Below the pieces are notes generated by a model that was given only the letters and a program-made list of their open reading frames with translations, was not told the origin of the DNA and searched no databases. The position numbers and the translations under genes are program-made. Shown piece after piece: positions 1 through 7,533 of a DNA stretch of 64,000 nt; positions within the stretch are counted from its first letter, which is position 1; every line of letters begins with the position of its first letter. Source of the stretch: Ruegeria denitrificans (lineage in GTDB: Bacteria > Pseudomonadota > Alphaproteobacteria > Rhodobacterales > Rhodobacteraceae); NCBI RefSeq assembly GCF_001458295.1, contig NZ_CYUD01000001.1, positions 248,001 through 312,000 of the forward strand. Direction: 5' to 3'.

Positions 1-83
1 TCATCCAGAATGTTTGCGGCTTCTTTCATCGTGGGCCAGTCCGATTGGCTGCCCATGATGATCCCCACTTTTACATCGCTCAT
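1..83 (-). CDS. purE: N5-carboxyaminoimidazole ribonucleotide mutase, N-terminal part
   Basis: The first 27 codons of a leftward gene are visible, starting at an ATG at 81-83 and running off the left edge. The peptide begins MSDVKVGIIMGSQSDWP, which carries the GSxSDWP signature of class I PurE, where the substrate phosphate and the start of the active site lie. PurE rearranges N5-CAIR to CAIR in purine synthesis in the cytoplasm. The rest of the gene, and any purK next to it, is outside the window. Identification rests on this short conserved stretch, which is highly characteristic. Confidence 0.88.
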   Translation of the reverse strand, partial: MSDVKVGIIMGSQSDWPTMKEAANILD

Positions 84-244
84 CCGCTTGCTTCCCTGCC
101 GTCCGAAAGAGCGCGCACTATAGCCAAATCGGCCCCAGAGGCAATGTGGTTTGGCGACCGTATTACCCCTCTTAGGCCTTGCTGAAAATACATTCAAATT
201 AGTGTATACTTAATGGCGGGACAGTGGTCCCCGAGGAGGAACCC

Positions 245-1630
245 ATGACAGATACAGTTTTGAAAAATCGGGACGGCCAAGCCGTGCCGCCAGACAGAAT
301 TGAGGCATTCCAATCGCAAATTCGCGGGGCGCTGATATTACCCGGCGACCCCGAATATGACAGTGCGCGCAGTATATGGAACGCGTTGGTCGACAAATAT
401 CCCGGCGCAATCCTGCGCTGCCAAGGTACCGCCGACGTCGCCACGGCTGCCAAGTTTGCTTTTGAGAACAACATACTGGTTTCGGTGAGGGGTGGCGGCC
501 ACAATGTAGGTGGGCGCGCCGTCTGCAATGACGGTCTCGTCATAGACCTGTCCAGAATGCGCGCGGTTCATATCGATCCCGATGCTCAAACCGTGAGGGC
601 GCAGGGTGGAGCCACGTTGGGCGACGTAGATTGCGAAACACATCTACATGGCCTTGCTGTGCCATTGGGCGTTGTCTCGCAGACGGGTATCGGCGGATTG
701 ACGACGGGCGGAGGATTCGGCTGGCTAGCGCGAAAATACGGGCCAACTTGCGACAATGTCATCGAAGCCGAAGTCGTAACGGCTGATGGTTCGATTAGAA
801 CCGCCAATGCGAACAGAAACTCGGATCTCTATTGGGGAATCTGCGGCGGCAGTGGCAATTTCGGCATTGTGACGTCTTTCCTTTATAAGGCCTATCCTCT
901 TTCAACGGTGTTGGGTGGAATGATTGCATATCCGCGCTCTGCCGCCGCTGAAGTTCTGCGTGGTTTTCGGGATATTGTTTCGCGGGCACCTGATGAGCTT
1001 ACGGTTTATGCAGCGTTGCTCTGGGGGCCGGATGGAACACCGCTGACAGCTTTTGTGCCGTGTTGGATCGGTGACGATAAAGAAGCAGGGCGACAGGCCA
1101 TACAGCCCTTGGCAGAAATCGGAAATCCGCTGGTCGTTGATTTGCAGGAAATGCCCTTCCCGGCGATGCAAAGTATGCTCGACGGAGCCTATGGCCCGGG
1201 AAGCCGGAACTACTGGAAATCTGCGTATCTCAACGCGCTGCCGGACGAGGCCATTGATACGATCGTTGCGCAATCAGAGGGAATGACAATACCCGGTTCG
1301 GGTATTCTGATCGAACATTGCGCCGGGGCGGCAAAATCTAAACCGAACGGGGACAACGCCTTTGCGCAACGCGGCCACGACTATCTGATCGCGATACTGC
1401 CGCTGTGGACTGATCCGGCGGATGATGCGGATCAGATCGCCTGGGCCCGCACAATGCACGATGCGCTGGCGCACTATTCCGCGGGTGGAACATATCTGAA
1501 TTATTTAGGTGCTGACGAAGACAGTGCGATAGAGACGGCATTTGGTGAAAATCTGGGCCAGTTGAAGGAAGTCAAACGGAAATACGATCCGACCAATTTC
1601 TTCAGTGCGAATACAAACGTTTCACCCTGA
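245..1630 (+). CDS. FAD-linked oxidase, BBE-like (PCMH-type)
   Basis: This 461-residue protein is a berberine-bridge-enzyme-like flavoprotein. An N-terminal PCMH FAD-binding domain contains GGGHNVGG near residues 83-90, whose His is the usual 8-alpha FAD attachment site. The glycine-rich stretch GIGGLTTGGGFGW follows at about 148-160. The C-terminal BBE segment is present, with YLNYLG and YDPTNFF. The Cys that makes the second flavin bond in bicovalent members is replaced by Val, so monocovalent FAD is expected. The substrate, probably a sugar or secondary alcohol, cannot be told. An in-frame GTG lies at 224, but GAGGAGG at 232-238 points to the ATG at 245. The gene stands alone between purE and a DUF465 gene. 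Confidence 0.85.
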   Translation: MTDTVLKNRDGQAVPPDRIEAFQSQIRGALILPGDPEYDSARSIWNALVDKYPGAILRCQGTADVATAAKFAFENNILVSVRGGGHNVGGRAVCNDGLVIDLSRMRAVHIDPDAQTVRAQGGATLGDVDCETHLHGLAVPLGVVSQTGIGGLTTGGGFGWLARKYGPTCDNVIEAEVVTADGSIRTANANRNSDLYWGICGGSGNFGIVTSFLYKAYPLSTVLGGMIAYPRSAAAEVLRGFRDIVSRAPDELTVYAALLWGPDGTPLTAFVPCWIGDDKEAGRQAIQPLAEIGNPLVVDLQEMPFPAMQSMLDGAYGPGSRNYWKSAYLNALPDEAIDTIVAQSEGMTIPGSGILIEHCAGAAKSKPNGDNAFAQRGHDYLIAILPLWTDPADDADQIAWARTMHDALAHYSAGGTYLNYLGADEDSAIETAFGENLGQLKEVKRKYDPTNFFSANTNVSP

Positions 1631-1722
1631 ACAAAGCGTCAATTGTTCAAAAATGTGACGCAGCACATCACACTCGGTTCAATGGCGCTTTGAATGTGCT
1701 TATGAACCGGGTGGCCGAGTTT

Positions 1723-1947
1723 TTACGCAATAATGTCGGGCGTTAAACGATCCTCGATCAGGCGAATGATGTCCTTTAGCCGAAGTTTCTGCTTTTTCAG
1801 TCGCTTAATCGTCAGCTGATCGGCTGTGCCGGTGGACTGCAGCGCCTCGATCGCCTCGTCCAGATCGCGGTGCTGGCGGCGAAAAACCTCCAACTCAACC
1901 CGCAAAACCTCGTCTGTTTTCATCGAAAGATCGGTTGGCGCATTCAT
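1723..1947 (-). CDS. DUF465 (YdcH-like) small coiled-coil protein
   Basis: This 74-residue charged helical protein ends in the family hallmark, a Lys/Arg-rich stretch RLKKQKLRLKDIIRLIED. DUF465 proteins are about 55-75 residues and form helical hairpins; their role is unknown. The frame stays open upstream to 2082, but that extension has no family resemblance. The ATG at 1947 or the one at 1923 (MKTDEVL) is the likely start, and neither has a strong ribosome binding site. It is divergent from the Hsp20 gene. Confidence 0.7.
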   Translation of the reverse strand: MNAPTDLSMKTDEVLRVELEVFRRQHRDLDEAIEALQSTGTADQLTIKRLKKQKLRLKDIIRLIEDRLTPDIIA

Positions 1948-2111
1948 GAGCGACTCAGTGCCTTTTGTGGTGCTTGTGACACAAGATAGTGTGTCAGGGT
2001 TTATCCGGCCAGACCTTGTGGACATCCCGCCATATTCCCATATTCTATTGTAGGCGGTTGCCAGAATGGGGCCGATCCACACGTCGCTTTGGCAAAAAAG
2101 GACGAAAATAA

Positions 2112-2525
2112 GTGTCGAAACTTACTCTCGGCTCATACCCGCATCTTTTGGGGTTCGAGCAATTGGAACGCCTTCTGGAACGGTCTGCAAAGGCCGGAAA
2201 CGAAGGATACCCGCCTTATAATATCGAGCAGACCTCGGACTTTTCATACCGCATCACCCTGGCAGTGGCGGGGTTCGCGGAACAGGATCTGTCGATCACA
2301 ATCGAGGATCGCCAACTGGTGATCCGGGGGCGTCAACGCGACGACAGCGAAGGGCGCATATTCCTGCATCGCGGCATCGCCGCGCGTCAGTTCCAGCGCA
2401 TGTTCGTGCTGGCCGATGGTGTCGAGGTGGGCGAAGCGATCATGGAAAACGGTCTGCTGCATGTGGATCTGACCCGCGCTGTGCCTGAAACCGTGGTGCA
2501 AACGATCAACATAAGAAAGGGGTAA
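2112..2525 (+). CDS. Hsp20/alpha-crystallin family small heat-shock protein
   Basis: This 137-residue cytoplasmic holdase matches IbpA in size. The alpha-crystallin domain covers about residues 35-125, with the beta-strand pattern FSYRITLAVAGF, the core segment LVIRGRQ, and GLLHVDL near its end. It binds unfolding proteins and passes them to ATP-dependent chaperones. The start is GTG at 2112. The DUF1150 gene follows after 5 bases, a pairing common in Rhodobacteraceae, so the two are probably co-transcribed. No sigma-32 promoter or ROSE-type hairpin could be assigned with confidence in the upstream 30 bases. Confidence 0.9.
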   Translation: MSKLTLGSYPHLLGFEQLERLLERSAKAGNEGYPPYNIEQTSDFSYRITLAVAGFAEQDLSITIEDRQLVIRGRQRDDSEGRIFLHRGIAARQFQRMFVLADGVEVGEAIMENGLLHVDLTRAVPETVVQTINIRKG

Positions 2526-2530
2526 GAGCT

Positions 2531-2755
2531 ATGAATACACCGATTGAATATAACGCCGAAGGCGACCGTATTGTTTATGTGAAAACCGTCGATGTTGCCG
2601 ATCTTCCGCGCGATGTCCGCGACAAGGCAGGCGATCTGGACCATCTGTATGCGGTTCACGATTCTGACGGTCAGCAAATTGCACTTGTGACAGACCGCAA
2701 GATGGCCTTCTTCCTGGCTCGTGAACACGATTTGTCCCCGGTGGCCGTTCACTGA
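2531..2755 (+). CDS. DUF1150 family protein
   Basis: This 74-residue acidic protein has the DUF1150 pattern: a central DHLYAVHDSDGQQIALV and a C-terminal stretch RKMAFFLAREHDLSPV. The family is alphaproteobacterial, and its members usually follow an Hsp20 gene, as here, 5 bases downstream. The function is unknown. Co-expression with the small heat-shock protein suggests a stress role, which is inference. It has no signal peptide or membrane segment. A ribosome binding site, AAAGGGG, ends 11 bases before the ATG. Confidence 0.85.
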   Translation: MNTPIEYNAEGDRIVYVKTVDVADLPRDVRDKAGDLDHLYAVHDSDGQQIALVTDRKMAFFLAREHDLSPVAVH

Positions 2756-2864
2756 ACGGCCTCGCCGGTTACTTTTCGGCGTGACAATCCCAACAACAAG
2801 CGCGACACATACGAACCGGCATCACTTGCCCGGCTGATTTACTCTGCATCAGGGGATTTTGAGT

Positions 2865-3752
2865 ATGAGCTGGTTCGATTTCGATTGGGTAGACGCGTTC
2901 AGTGATAGTGCATTCGGTGGCAACGGCTGCGCCGTGGTGCATGGCGGTGCTGTATTGCCCGAGGACGTATGCACGGCCTATGTGCGCGAGACCTCTTTGG
3001 TAGAATGTACGTTCACAGGACCGTCCGATGTGGCCGATATCCGGGTGCGCTATTTTCTGGCCAGTAAGGAAATCCCTTTTGCCGGGCATCCTACGATTGC
3101 AACCGTCGCCGCGATGCGATCCCGCGGCATGGTTGAAGTCGATACGCTGACGTTGGAAACTGGTGCGGGGATCGTCTCGATCCAACTAAACAGGGATGAG
3201 ATCGAGATGATGCAGGTCGCGCCGCAATTTGGAAAGCTTGTGCCCGCTGGTCTGGTCGCTGCCGCCGTCAACTTGTCTGAAGATGCAATTATCTCTCCGC
3301 CGCAGTTTGTTTCTACCGGGTTGCCGTTCTGTATTACGGTGTTGCGCGATCATAAGGCCTTGCGTGCGGCGAAATTGAACCTTGAAGCTCTACGCAAAGT
3401 TGCCGCTGAGGCCGGATTCTCTAGCACGGACATGGCAGAGCCGTTCCTTGTCACGCTGCAGGGAGCGACTGCGGTTGGCGACACGTTCTCGCGCCTGTTG
3501 ATGGCACCGCCCAGCCCGCCCGAAGACCCGTTCACCGGATCGGCGACCGGTGCCATGTCGGCCTATCTGTGGAAACACGGGCTGATGCCAAAGGACAGCT
3601 TCATCGCCGAGCAGGGTCACGATATGGGTCGCCCCGGTCAGGCCGTTGTCACGCGCGTCGGCCCGAGCGATGCGATGATCGGCATCAAAGTCGCAGGGCG
3701 CGGCCATGTGCTGATGCGGGGGCAGGTCGATCTACCCGAGACAACACGATGA
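2865..3752 (+). CDS. PhzF family phenazine biosynthesis-like isomerase
   Basis: This 295-residue protein has the two-lobed PhzF (diaminopimelate-epimerase-like) fold. The N-terminal lobe shows GGNGCAVV and the second lobe DPFTGSATGAMSAYL, the usual dyad motif. Glu47, in RETSLVECTF, sits where the catalytic Glu45 of PhzF lies. Family members catalyse proton-shift isomerisations; the substrate is not predictable, and there are no other phenazine genes nearby. An in-frame TTG lies at 2859, but AGGGGAT at 2851-2857 favours the ATG at 2865. Its stop overlaps the next start (ATGA), so it forms an operon with the GT10-type gene. Confidence 0.85.
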   Translation: MSWFDFDWVDAFSDSAFGGNGCAVVHGGAVLPEDVCTAYVRETSLVECTFTGPSDVADIRVRYFLASKEIPFAGHPTIATVAAMRSRGMVEVDTLTLETGAGIVSIQLNRDEIEMMQVAPQFGKLVPAGLVAAAVNLSEDAIISPPQFVSTGLPFCITVLRDHKALRAAKLNLEALRKVAAEAGFSSTDMAEPFLVTLQGATAVGDTFSRLLMAPPSPPEDPFTGSATGAMSAYLWKHGLMPKDSFIAEQGHDMGRPGQAVVTRVGPSDAMIGIKVAGRGHVLMRGQVDLPETTR

Positions 3753-4624
3753 CCCAACCTGCCATTGCCATTCTGCCATACGGGCATCGGTTGGGGCCGA
3801 AACTGGCCTCGGTTCCGTTGTCTGAACTGATCTGGCCCGAGGGTTGCCCGGATCGCCTGATCGGTAAGACGATAGGTGAACTTGAGCGTACCGATCACCT
3901 GATCATGTATCCGAACTCGACCGTGCATCTGCGCCTGCGTCGCGGCACCCACGCACGGATTTCGCTGATGATGGGCGAGCCTTCGGCGATTCACGCCAAG
4001 CACGACCGGATGCTGCGGTATACTTGGCGGCGGTTCTTTCGAGTTCTGACCTTTCACGACGTGCTGCTGCAAAGCATCCCGAATGCAGTGTTCCTGCCGT
4101 ATGGCGTGACGATGGTGCCCGACTGGCAGAACCTGAAGGTCGAAAAAACCAATTCCTGCTCGCTGATTGCTTCGGCCAAGCGCGACCTTGAAGGACACCA
4201 GCTGCGCCATTCGGTGATCGACTGGGTGCGCGAAACCGGTGCGGATGTGGATATCATGGGGCGGGGCTATACTCCGTTCGATCTTAAATCTGACGGGCTG
4301 GCATCGTATCGCTATTCCGTGGTGATCGAGAACGTGCGTGAGAAGAACTACTTTTCTGAGAAACTGACAGATGCGATACTGTGTTCTACGATCCCGATTT
4401 ATTGGGGTTGTCCGAATATTTGTGATTTCTTTGATACATCCGGCATGATCCTGTGCGAGACGGAAGAGGATATCCACCGCGCGGTTCAATCCGCCTCGGT
4501 CAAGGATTTCGCCGCGCGTCTGCCGCGTCTTCAAGCCATTCAGCAGCAAGCGGCGGAGTATGGGGATTTCGAGGGCAGGGCCGTGAGGGCTCTATGTGCT
4601 GAACTGGGCGCGGCCTCGGACTAG
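3749..4624 (+). CDS. GT10-type (alpha-1,3-fucosyltransferase-like) glycosyltransferase
   Basis: This 291-residue protein carries the GT10 C-terminal signature at about residues 186-219: YSVVIENV, then FSEKLTDAIL, then STIPIYWG. In this family the conserved Glu/Lys of the EKL segment contact the GDP-sugar. GT10 enzymes transfer fucose or related sugars from GDP donors in lipopolysaccharide or surface glycans; the donor is not proven here. The frame is open back to 3569, but the ATG at 3749, overlapping the PhzF stop as ATGA, is the natural start. There is no signal peptide, as expected for a cytoplasmic enzyme. Its TAG stop lies inside the CTAG palindrome that also holds the stop of the convergent glycosyltransferase. 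Confidence 0.8.
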   Translation: MTQPAIAILPYGHRLGPKLASVPLSELIWPEGCPDRLIGKTIGELERTDHLIMYPNSTVHLRLRRGTHARISLMMGEPSAIHAKHDRMLRYTWRRFFRVLTFHDVLLQSIPNAVFLPYGVTMVPDWQNLKVEKTNSCSLIASAKRDLEGHQLRHSVIDWVRETGADVDIMGRGYTPFDLKSDGLASYRYSVVIENVREKNYFSEKLTDAILCSTIPIYWGCPNICDFFDTSGMILCETEEDIHRAVQSASVKDFAARLPRLQAIQQQAAEYGDFEGRAVRALCAELGAASD

Positions 4625-5478
4625 TCCTTGGAACCAGTGGGCGCCAGCCAGCCTTTGGGCAAGATCGGGCGGGCGTTGGGATCAATTCCGTGCCGGTCGC
4701 ACAGCCGCTGCAGATACGATCCGCGCACCGGCAAACCACCCGTGTTCTGGGCCATCATCCGTTTCTGATGACCATAGACGTGGACGGAATGAACCATGTC
4801 GCCTTCAATCTGTTGGTTCGGGATGAACGGGTCGTGTAATTTCCACAGATCATGCTTGGACAGAGGGTAAAACACCTCCGCTTGCATGGCATGGCTGTCT
4901 TCTTTGGTCTTTCGCAGGAAATGCGCAAAGGCTTTGGGGCCGGAACTGCCCCAGGGCAGGGTCTCGATCCCCCAAGTCTCGCCGTCTCGAATGCGCCGGC
5001 GGTTGCGCCGGCGTAGCGGGCCGCCCCGCCATGGCTGCGTGGGGTTGGCCGTGGTCACAAATTCCAGCATCAGCGACAGTGTTTCCGAGTTCGCCGGTAG
5101 GCGCAACACACCGGTCAGAATGTTCCCGGTTTGGGATTGGCCAAAGATATATTGCGATGGAAAGTTGAACGGCCTGACGCAATAGGCGTCCAGATCGACC
5201 CAGATGAAACCGGTTGCCTGCATCAGCCGCAGACGGAAAATGTCGGAAAAAACCGCGACGCTCAGCCGGTCACCGGCAAGCATATCAAATGGAGCGGGCC
5301 AAAGGATATCTTCGGCATGCCGCAGTTCGGCCCCTGCGGGGACGCCTGCAATCTCGTGCCCGGCATAAAGAACGAAATGATGACCCCGATCCAGATAAGA
5401 CTGGATGCACAGCGCTTCTAGCCAGCTTAGGTCTGATCCGAACCAAAAGCTGGTAATGGTGGGCAGGGCAGGGGGCAT
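4621..5478 (-). CDS. Glycosyltransferase with DXD motif (GT32-like)
   Basis: This 285-residue protein opens with a glycosyltransferase sugar-binding pattern: ITSFWFGSDLSWLE, then SYLDRGHHFVLY. The acceptor segment is SDIFRLRLMQATGFIWVDLDAY, with the metal-binding DLD at residues 95-97. This is the layout of the GT32 and capsular polysaccharide synthesis sugar transferases. Donor and acceptor are unknown. An arginine-rich stretch near residue 155 (RRRNRRR) is unusual. It is convergent with the GT10-type gene, the two stops sharing CTAG, and lies downstream of sat-cysC on the same strand beyond a terminator. Confidence 0.72.
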   Translation of the reverse strand: MPPALPTITSFWFGSDLSWLEALCIQSYLDRGHHFVLYAGHEIAGVPAGAELRHAEDILWPAPFDMLAGDRLSVAVFSDIFRLRLMQATGFIWVDLDAYCVRPFNFPSQYIFGQSQTGNILTGVLRLPANSETLSLMLEFVTTANPTQPWRGGPLRRRNRRRIRDGETWGIETLPWGSSGPKAFAHFLRKTKEDSHAMQAEVFYPLSKHDLWKLHDPFIPNQQIEGDMVHSVHVYGHQKRMMAQNTGGLPVRGSYLQRLCDRHGIDPNARPILPKGWLAPTGSKD

Positions 5479-5550
5479 AGAAGTGTCGCGTCCAATTCAG
5501 GTTGGGCAACTGCACCAACTGGGCCGCATCTTGTCAATCGCCGCCAATAA

Positions 5551-5579
5551 AAAACGGCCCCCGGAAACCGGAGGCCGTT
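5551..5579. terminator. Bidirectional intrinsic terminator
   Basis: The stem AACGGCCnCCGG pairs with CCGGAGGCCGTT around the loop AAA. It is followed on the minus strand by a run of six T (TTTTTTATT) and on the plus strand by TCTTTT. It lies 20 bases past the stop of the leftward sat-cysC gene and is the expected terminator for it. Confidence 0.8.
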
Positions 5580-5598
5580 CTTTTGAAAAAGTTTGCCT

Positions 5599-7317
5599 TT
5601 AGGACGCAGCGATCAAACCCATGCTTTCCAGCTTGAGCAGCACCTGATGGGCGCAGTTGTCGACGTCGACATTTTCGGTTTCGACGCTCAGCTCGGGGTT
5701 TGCCGGTACATCGTAAGGGTCTGAAATGCCGGTGAACTCTTTGATCTTGCCTTCGCGCGCCAGCTTGTACAGGCCCTTGCGGTCCCGGCGTTCGCATTCC
5801 TCGATGCTAGTGGCAACGTGGACCTCGCAGAAGGCTCCGAACTGCTCGATGTCTTCACGCACAGCGCGGCGAGTGGTGGCATAAGGCGCGATCGGCGCAC
5901 AGATGGCGATACCGCCATTCTTGGTGATCTCGGAAGCCACATAGCCGATGCGGCGGATGTTCAGGTCGCGGTGCTCTTTCGAGAAACCCAGCTCAGAGGA
6001 AAGGTTCTTACGAACGATATCACCATCCAGCAGCGTCACGGGACGGCCGCCCATCTCCATCAGCTTGACCATCAGCGCGTTCGCGATGGTCGATTTGCCC
6101 GAGCCCGAGAATCCGGTGAAGAACACGGTAAAGCCCTGCTGGCTGCGTGGCGGTTTGGTCTTGCGCAGCTCGGTCACGACCTCGGGGAAGCTGAACCATT
6201 CGGGAATTTCCAGACCTTCGGCCAAACGGCGGCGCAATTCTGTTCCGCTGATGTTCAGGATCGTGACGTTGTCCTTGTCCGCGATCTCGTCATTCGGCTC
6301 GTACTGGGCGCGTTCCTGCACATAGACCATGTGTTTGAAATCGACCATTTCGACACCGATTTCATCCTGGAACTGGCGGAACAGGTCCTGCGCGTCATAA
6401 GGCCCGTAGAAGTCCTCACCGACCGAGTTCTTACCCGGGCCAGCGTGATCGCGGCCAACGATGAAATGAGTGCAGCCGTGGTTGGCGCGGATCAGGCCAT
6501 GCCAGACCGCCTCACGCGGGCCAGCCATGCGCATCGCCAGGTTCAACAGCGACATCGAAGTGGTGGATGCGGGGTATTTGTCCAGAACCGCCTCATAGCA
6601 GCGGACGCGGGTGAAGTGATCGACATCGCCCGGTTTGGTCATGCCCACAACCGGATGGATCAGCAGGTTGGCCTGCGCCTCTTTCGCAGCGCGGAAGGTC
6701 AGTTCCTGGTGCGCACGGTGCAGCGGGTTGCGGGTCTGGAACGCAACGATACGGCGCCAGCCCAGCTTGCGGAAATAGGCGCGCAGCTCGTTCGGGGTGT
6801 CGCGGCGACCGCGGAAGTCATAGTGAATCGGCTGTTGGATGCCGACCACGGGGCCGCCCAGATAAACCTTGCCAGCGACGTTGTGCAGATAGTTCACTGC
6901 TGGGTGCGCATCGTCATCGGCACCAAAGACCTTTTCGGCCTCACGCGCTTTGTTCGGGGTCCAGCGGTCGGTCACAGTCATGGTGCCGAGGATGACACCT
7001 TCCTGATCGCGCAGGGCAATGTCCTGACCCAGTTCGATGGTCTCGGCGAAATCTTCGCTGACATCCAGCGTGATGGGCATCGGCCACAGGGTGCCGTCAG
7101 CGAGACGCATGTTTTCGACGACGTTGTCGTAGTCAGCCTCGCTGAGGAACCCTTTGAGCGGGTTGAACCCGCCATTCATCAGCAGTTCCAGATCGCAGAT
7201 CTGACGCGGGCTCAGGTCCCAACTGGTCAGGTCGGCAGCTTCCACTTTCAATTTCTGCGCCGACTCGTACGAAACGTACAGTTCGGGGATCGGAGCCAGA
7301 TTGCTTAACATCGTCAT
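5599..7317 (-). CDS. Bifunctional sulfate adenylyltransferase / APS kinase
   Basis: This 572-residue fusion makes PAPS from sulfate and ATP. Residues 1 to about 385 are ATP sulfurylase, with the catalytic RNPLHRAH (His200 and His203) and GRDHAGPG (287-294). The C-terminal half is APS kinase, with the P-loop GFSGSGKST at 401-409, then DGDIVRKNL and the FSKEHRD segment that binds APS. The product can enter assimilatory reduction or supply sulfotransferases. There is no cysH, cysI or cysDN alongside. Two glycosyltransferases lie downstream, which hints at surface sulfation, but that is only context. Two candidate ATGs, at 7317 and 7311, differ by two codons. Confidence 0.93.
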   Translation of the reverse strand: MTMLSNLAPIPELYVSYESAQKLKVEAADLTSWDLSPRQICDLELLMNGGFNPLKGFLSEADYDNVVENMRLADGTLWPMPITLDVSEDFAETIELGQDIALRDQEGVILGTMTVTDRWTPNKAREAEKVFGADDDAHPAVNYLHNVAGKVYLGGPVVGIQQPIHYDFRGRRDTPNELRAYFRKLGWRRIVAFQTRNPLHRAHQELTFRAAKEAQANLLIHPVVGMTKPGDVDHFTRVRCYEAVLDKYPASTTSMSLLNLAMRMAGPREAVWHGLIRANHGCTHFIVGRDHAGPGKNSVGEDFYGPYDAQDLFRQFQDEIGVEMVDFKHMVYVQERAQYEPNDEIADKDNVTILNISGTELRRRLAEGLEIPEWFSFPEVVTELRKTKPPRSQQGFTVFFTGFSGSGKSTIANALMVKLMEMGGRPVTLLDGDIVRKNLSSELGFSKEHRDLNIRRIGYVASEITKNGGIAICAPIAPYATTRRAVREDIEQFGAFCEVHVATSIEECERRDRKGLYKLAREGKIKEFTGISDPYDVPANPELSVETENVDVDNCAHQVLLKLESMGLIAAS

Positions 7318-7533
7318 AGGAATACTCTTGTCGAAGTGCGGTTTTATCGGTGATTCAGGGGTGCTTGTGGGGCATGTGCCCCGGCTGCTGGTCGAAGTCC
7401 ATATACATTCACGAAATTAAGGACGATATGCGCGGTTTTTGACCGGAATGGAAGGATTTTTCGTCTTAAACGGGTTTACCCGACTTGTATCCCGCTGACA
7501 GGCGCTTGTCGTGTGAATTCGGTACATCCGTTC

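Noticed and set aside
3638..4549. 303-codon open frame antisense to the GT10-type gene
   Set aside because: No motif and rich in Arg, His and Gln as expected for a shadow; the GT10 signature is on the plus strand.
5818..7308. 496-codon open frame antisense to sat-cysC
   Set aside because: It mirrors the codon structure of the real gene, has no recognisable domain, and lacks a ribosome binding site; long antisense frames are normal in GC-rich DNA.
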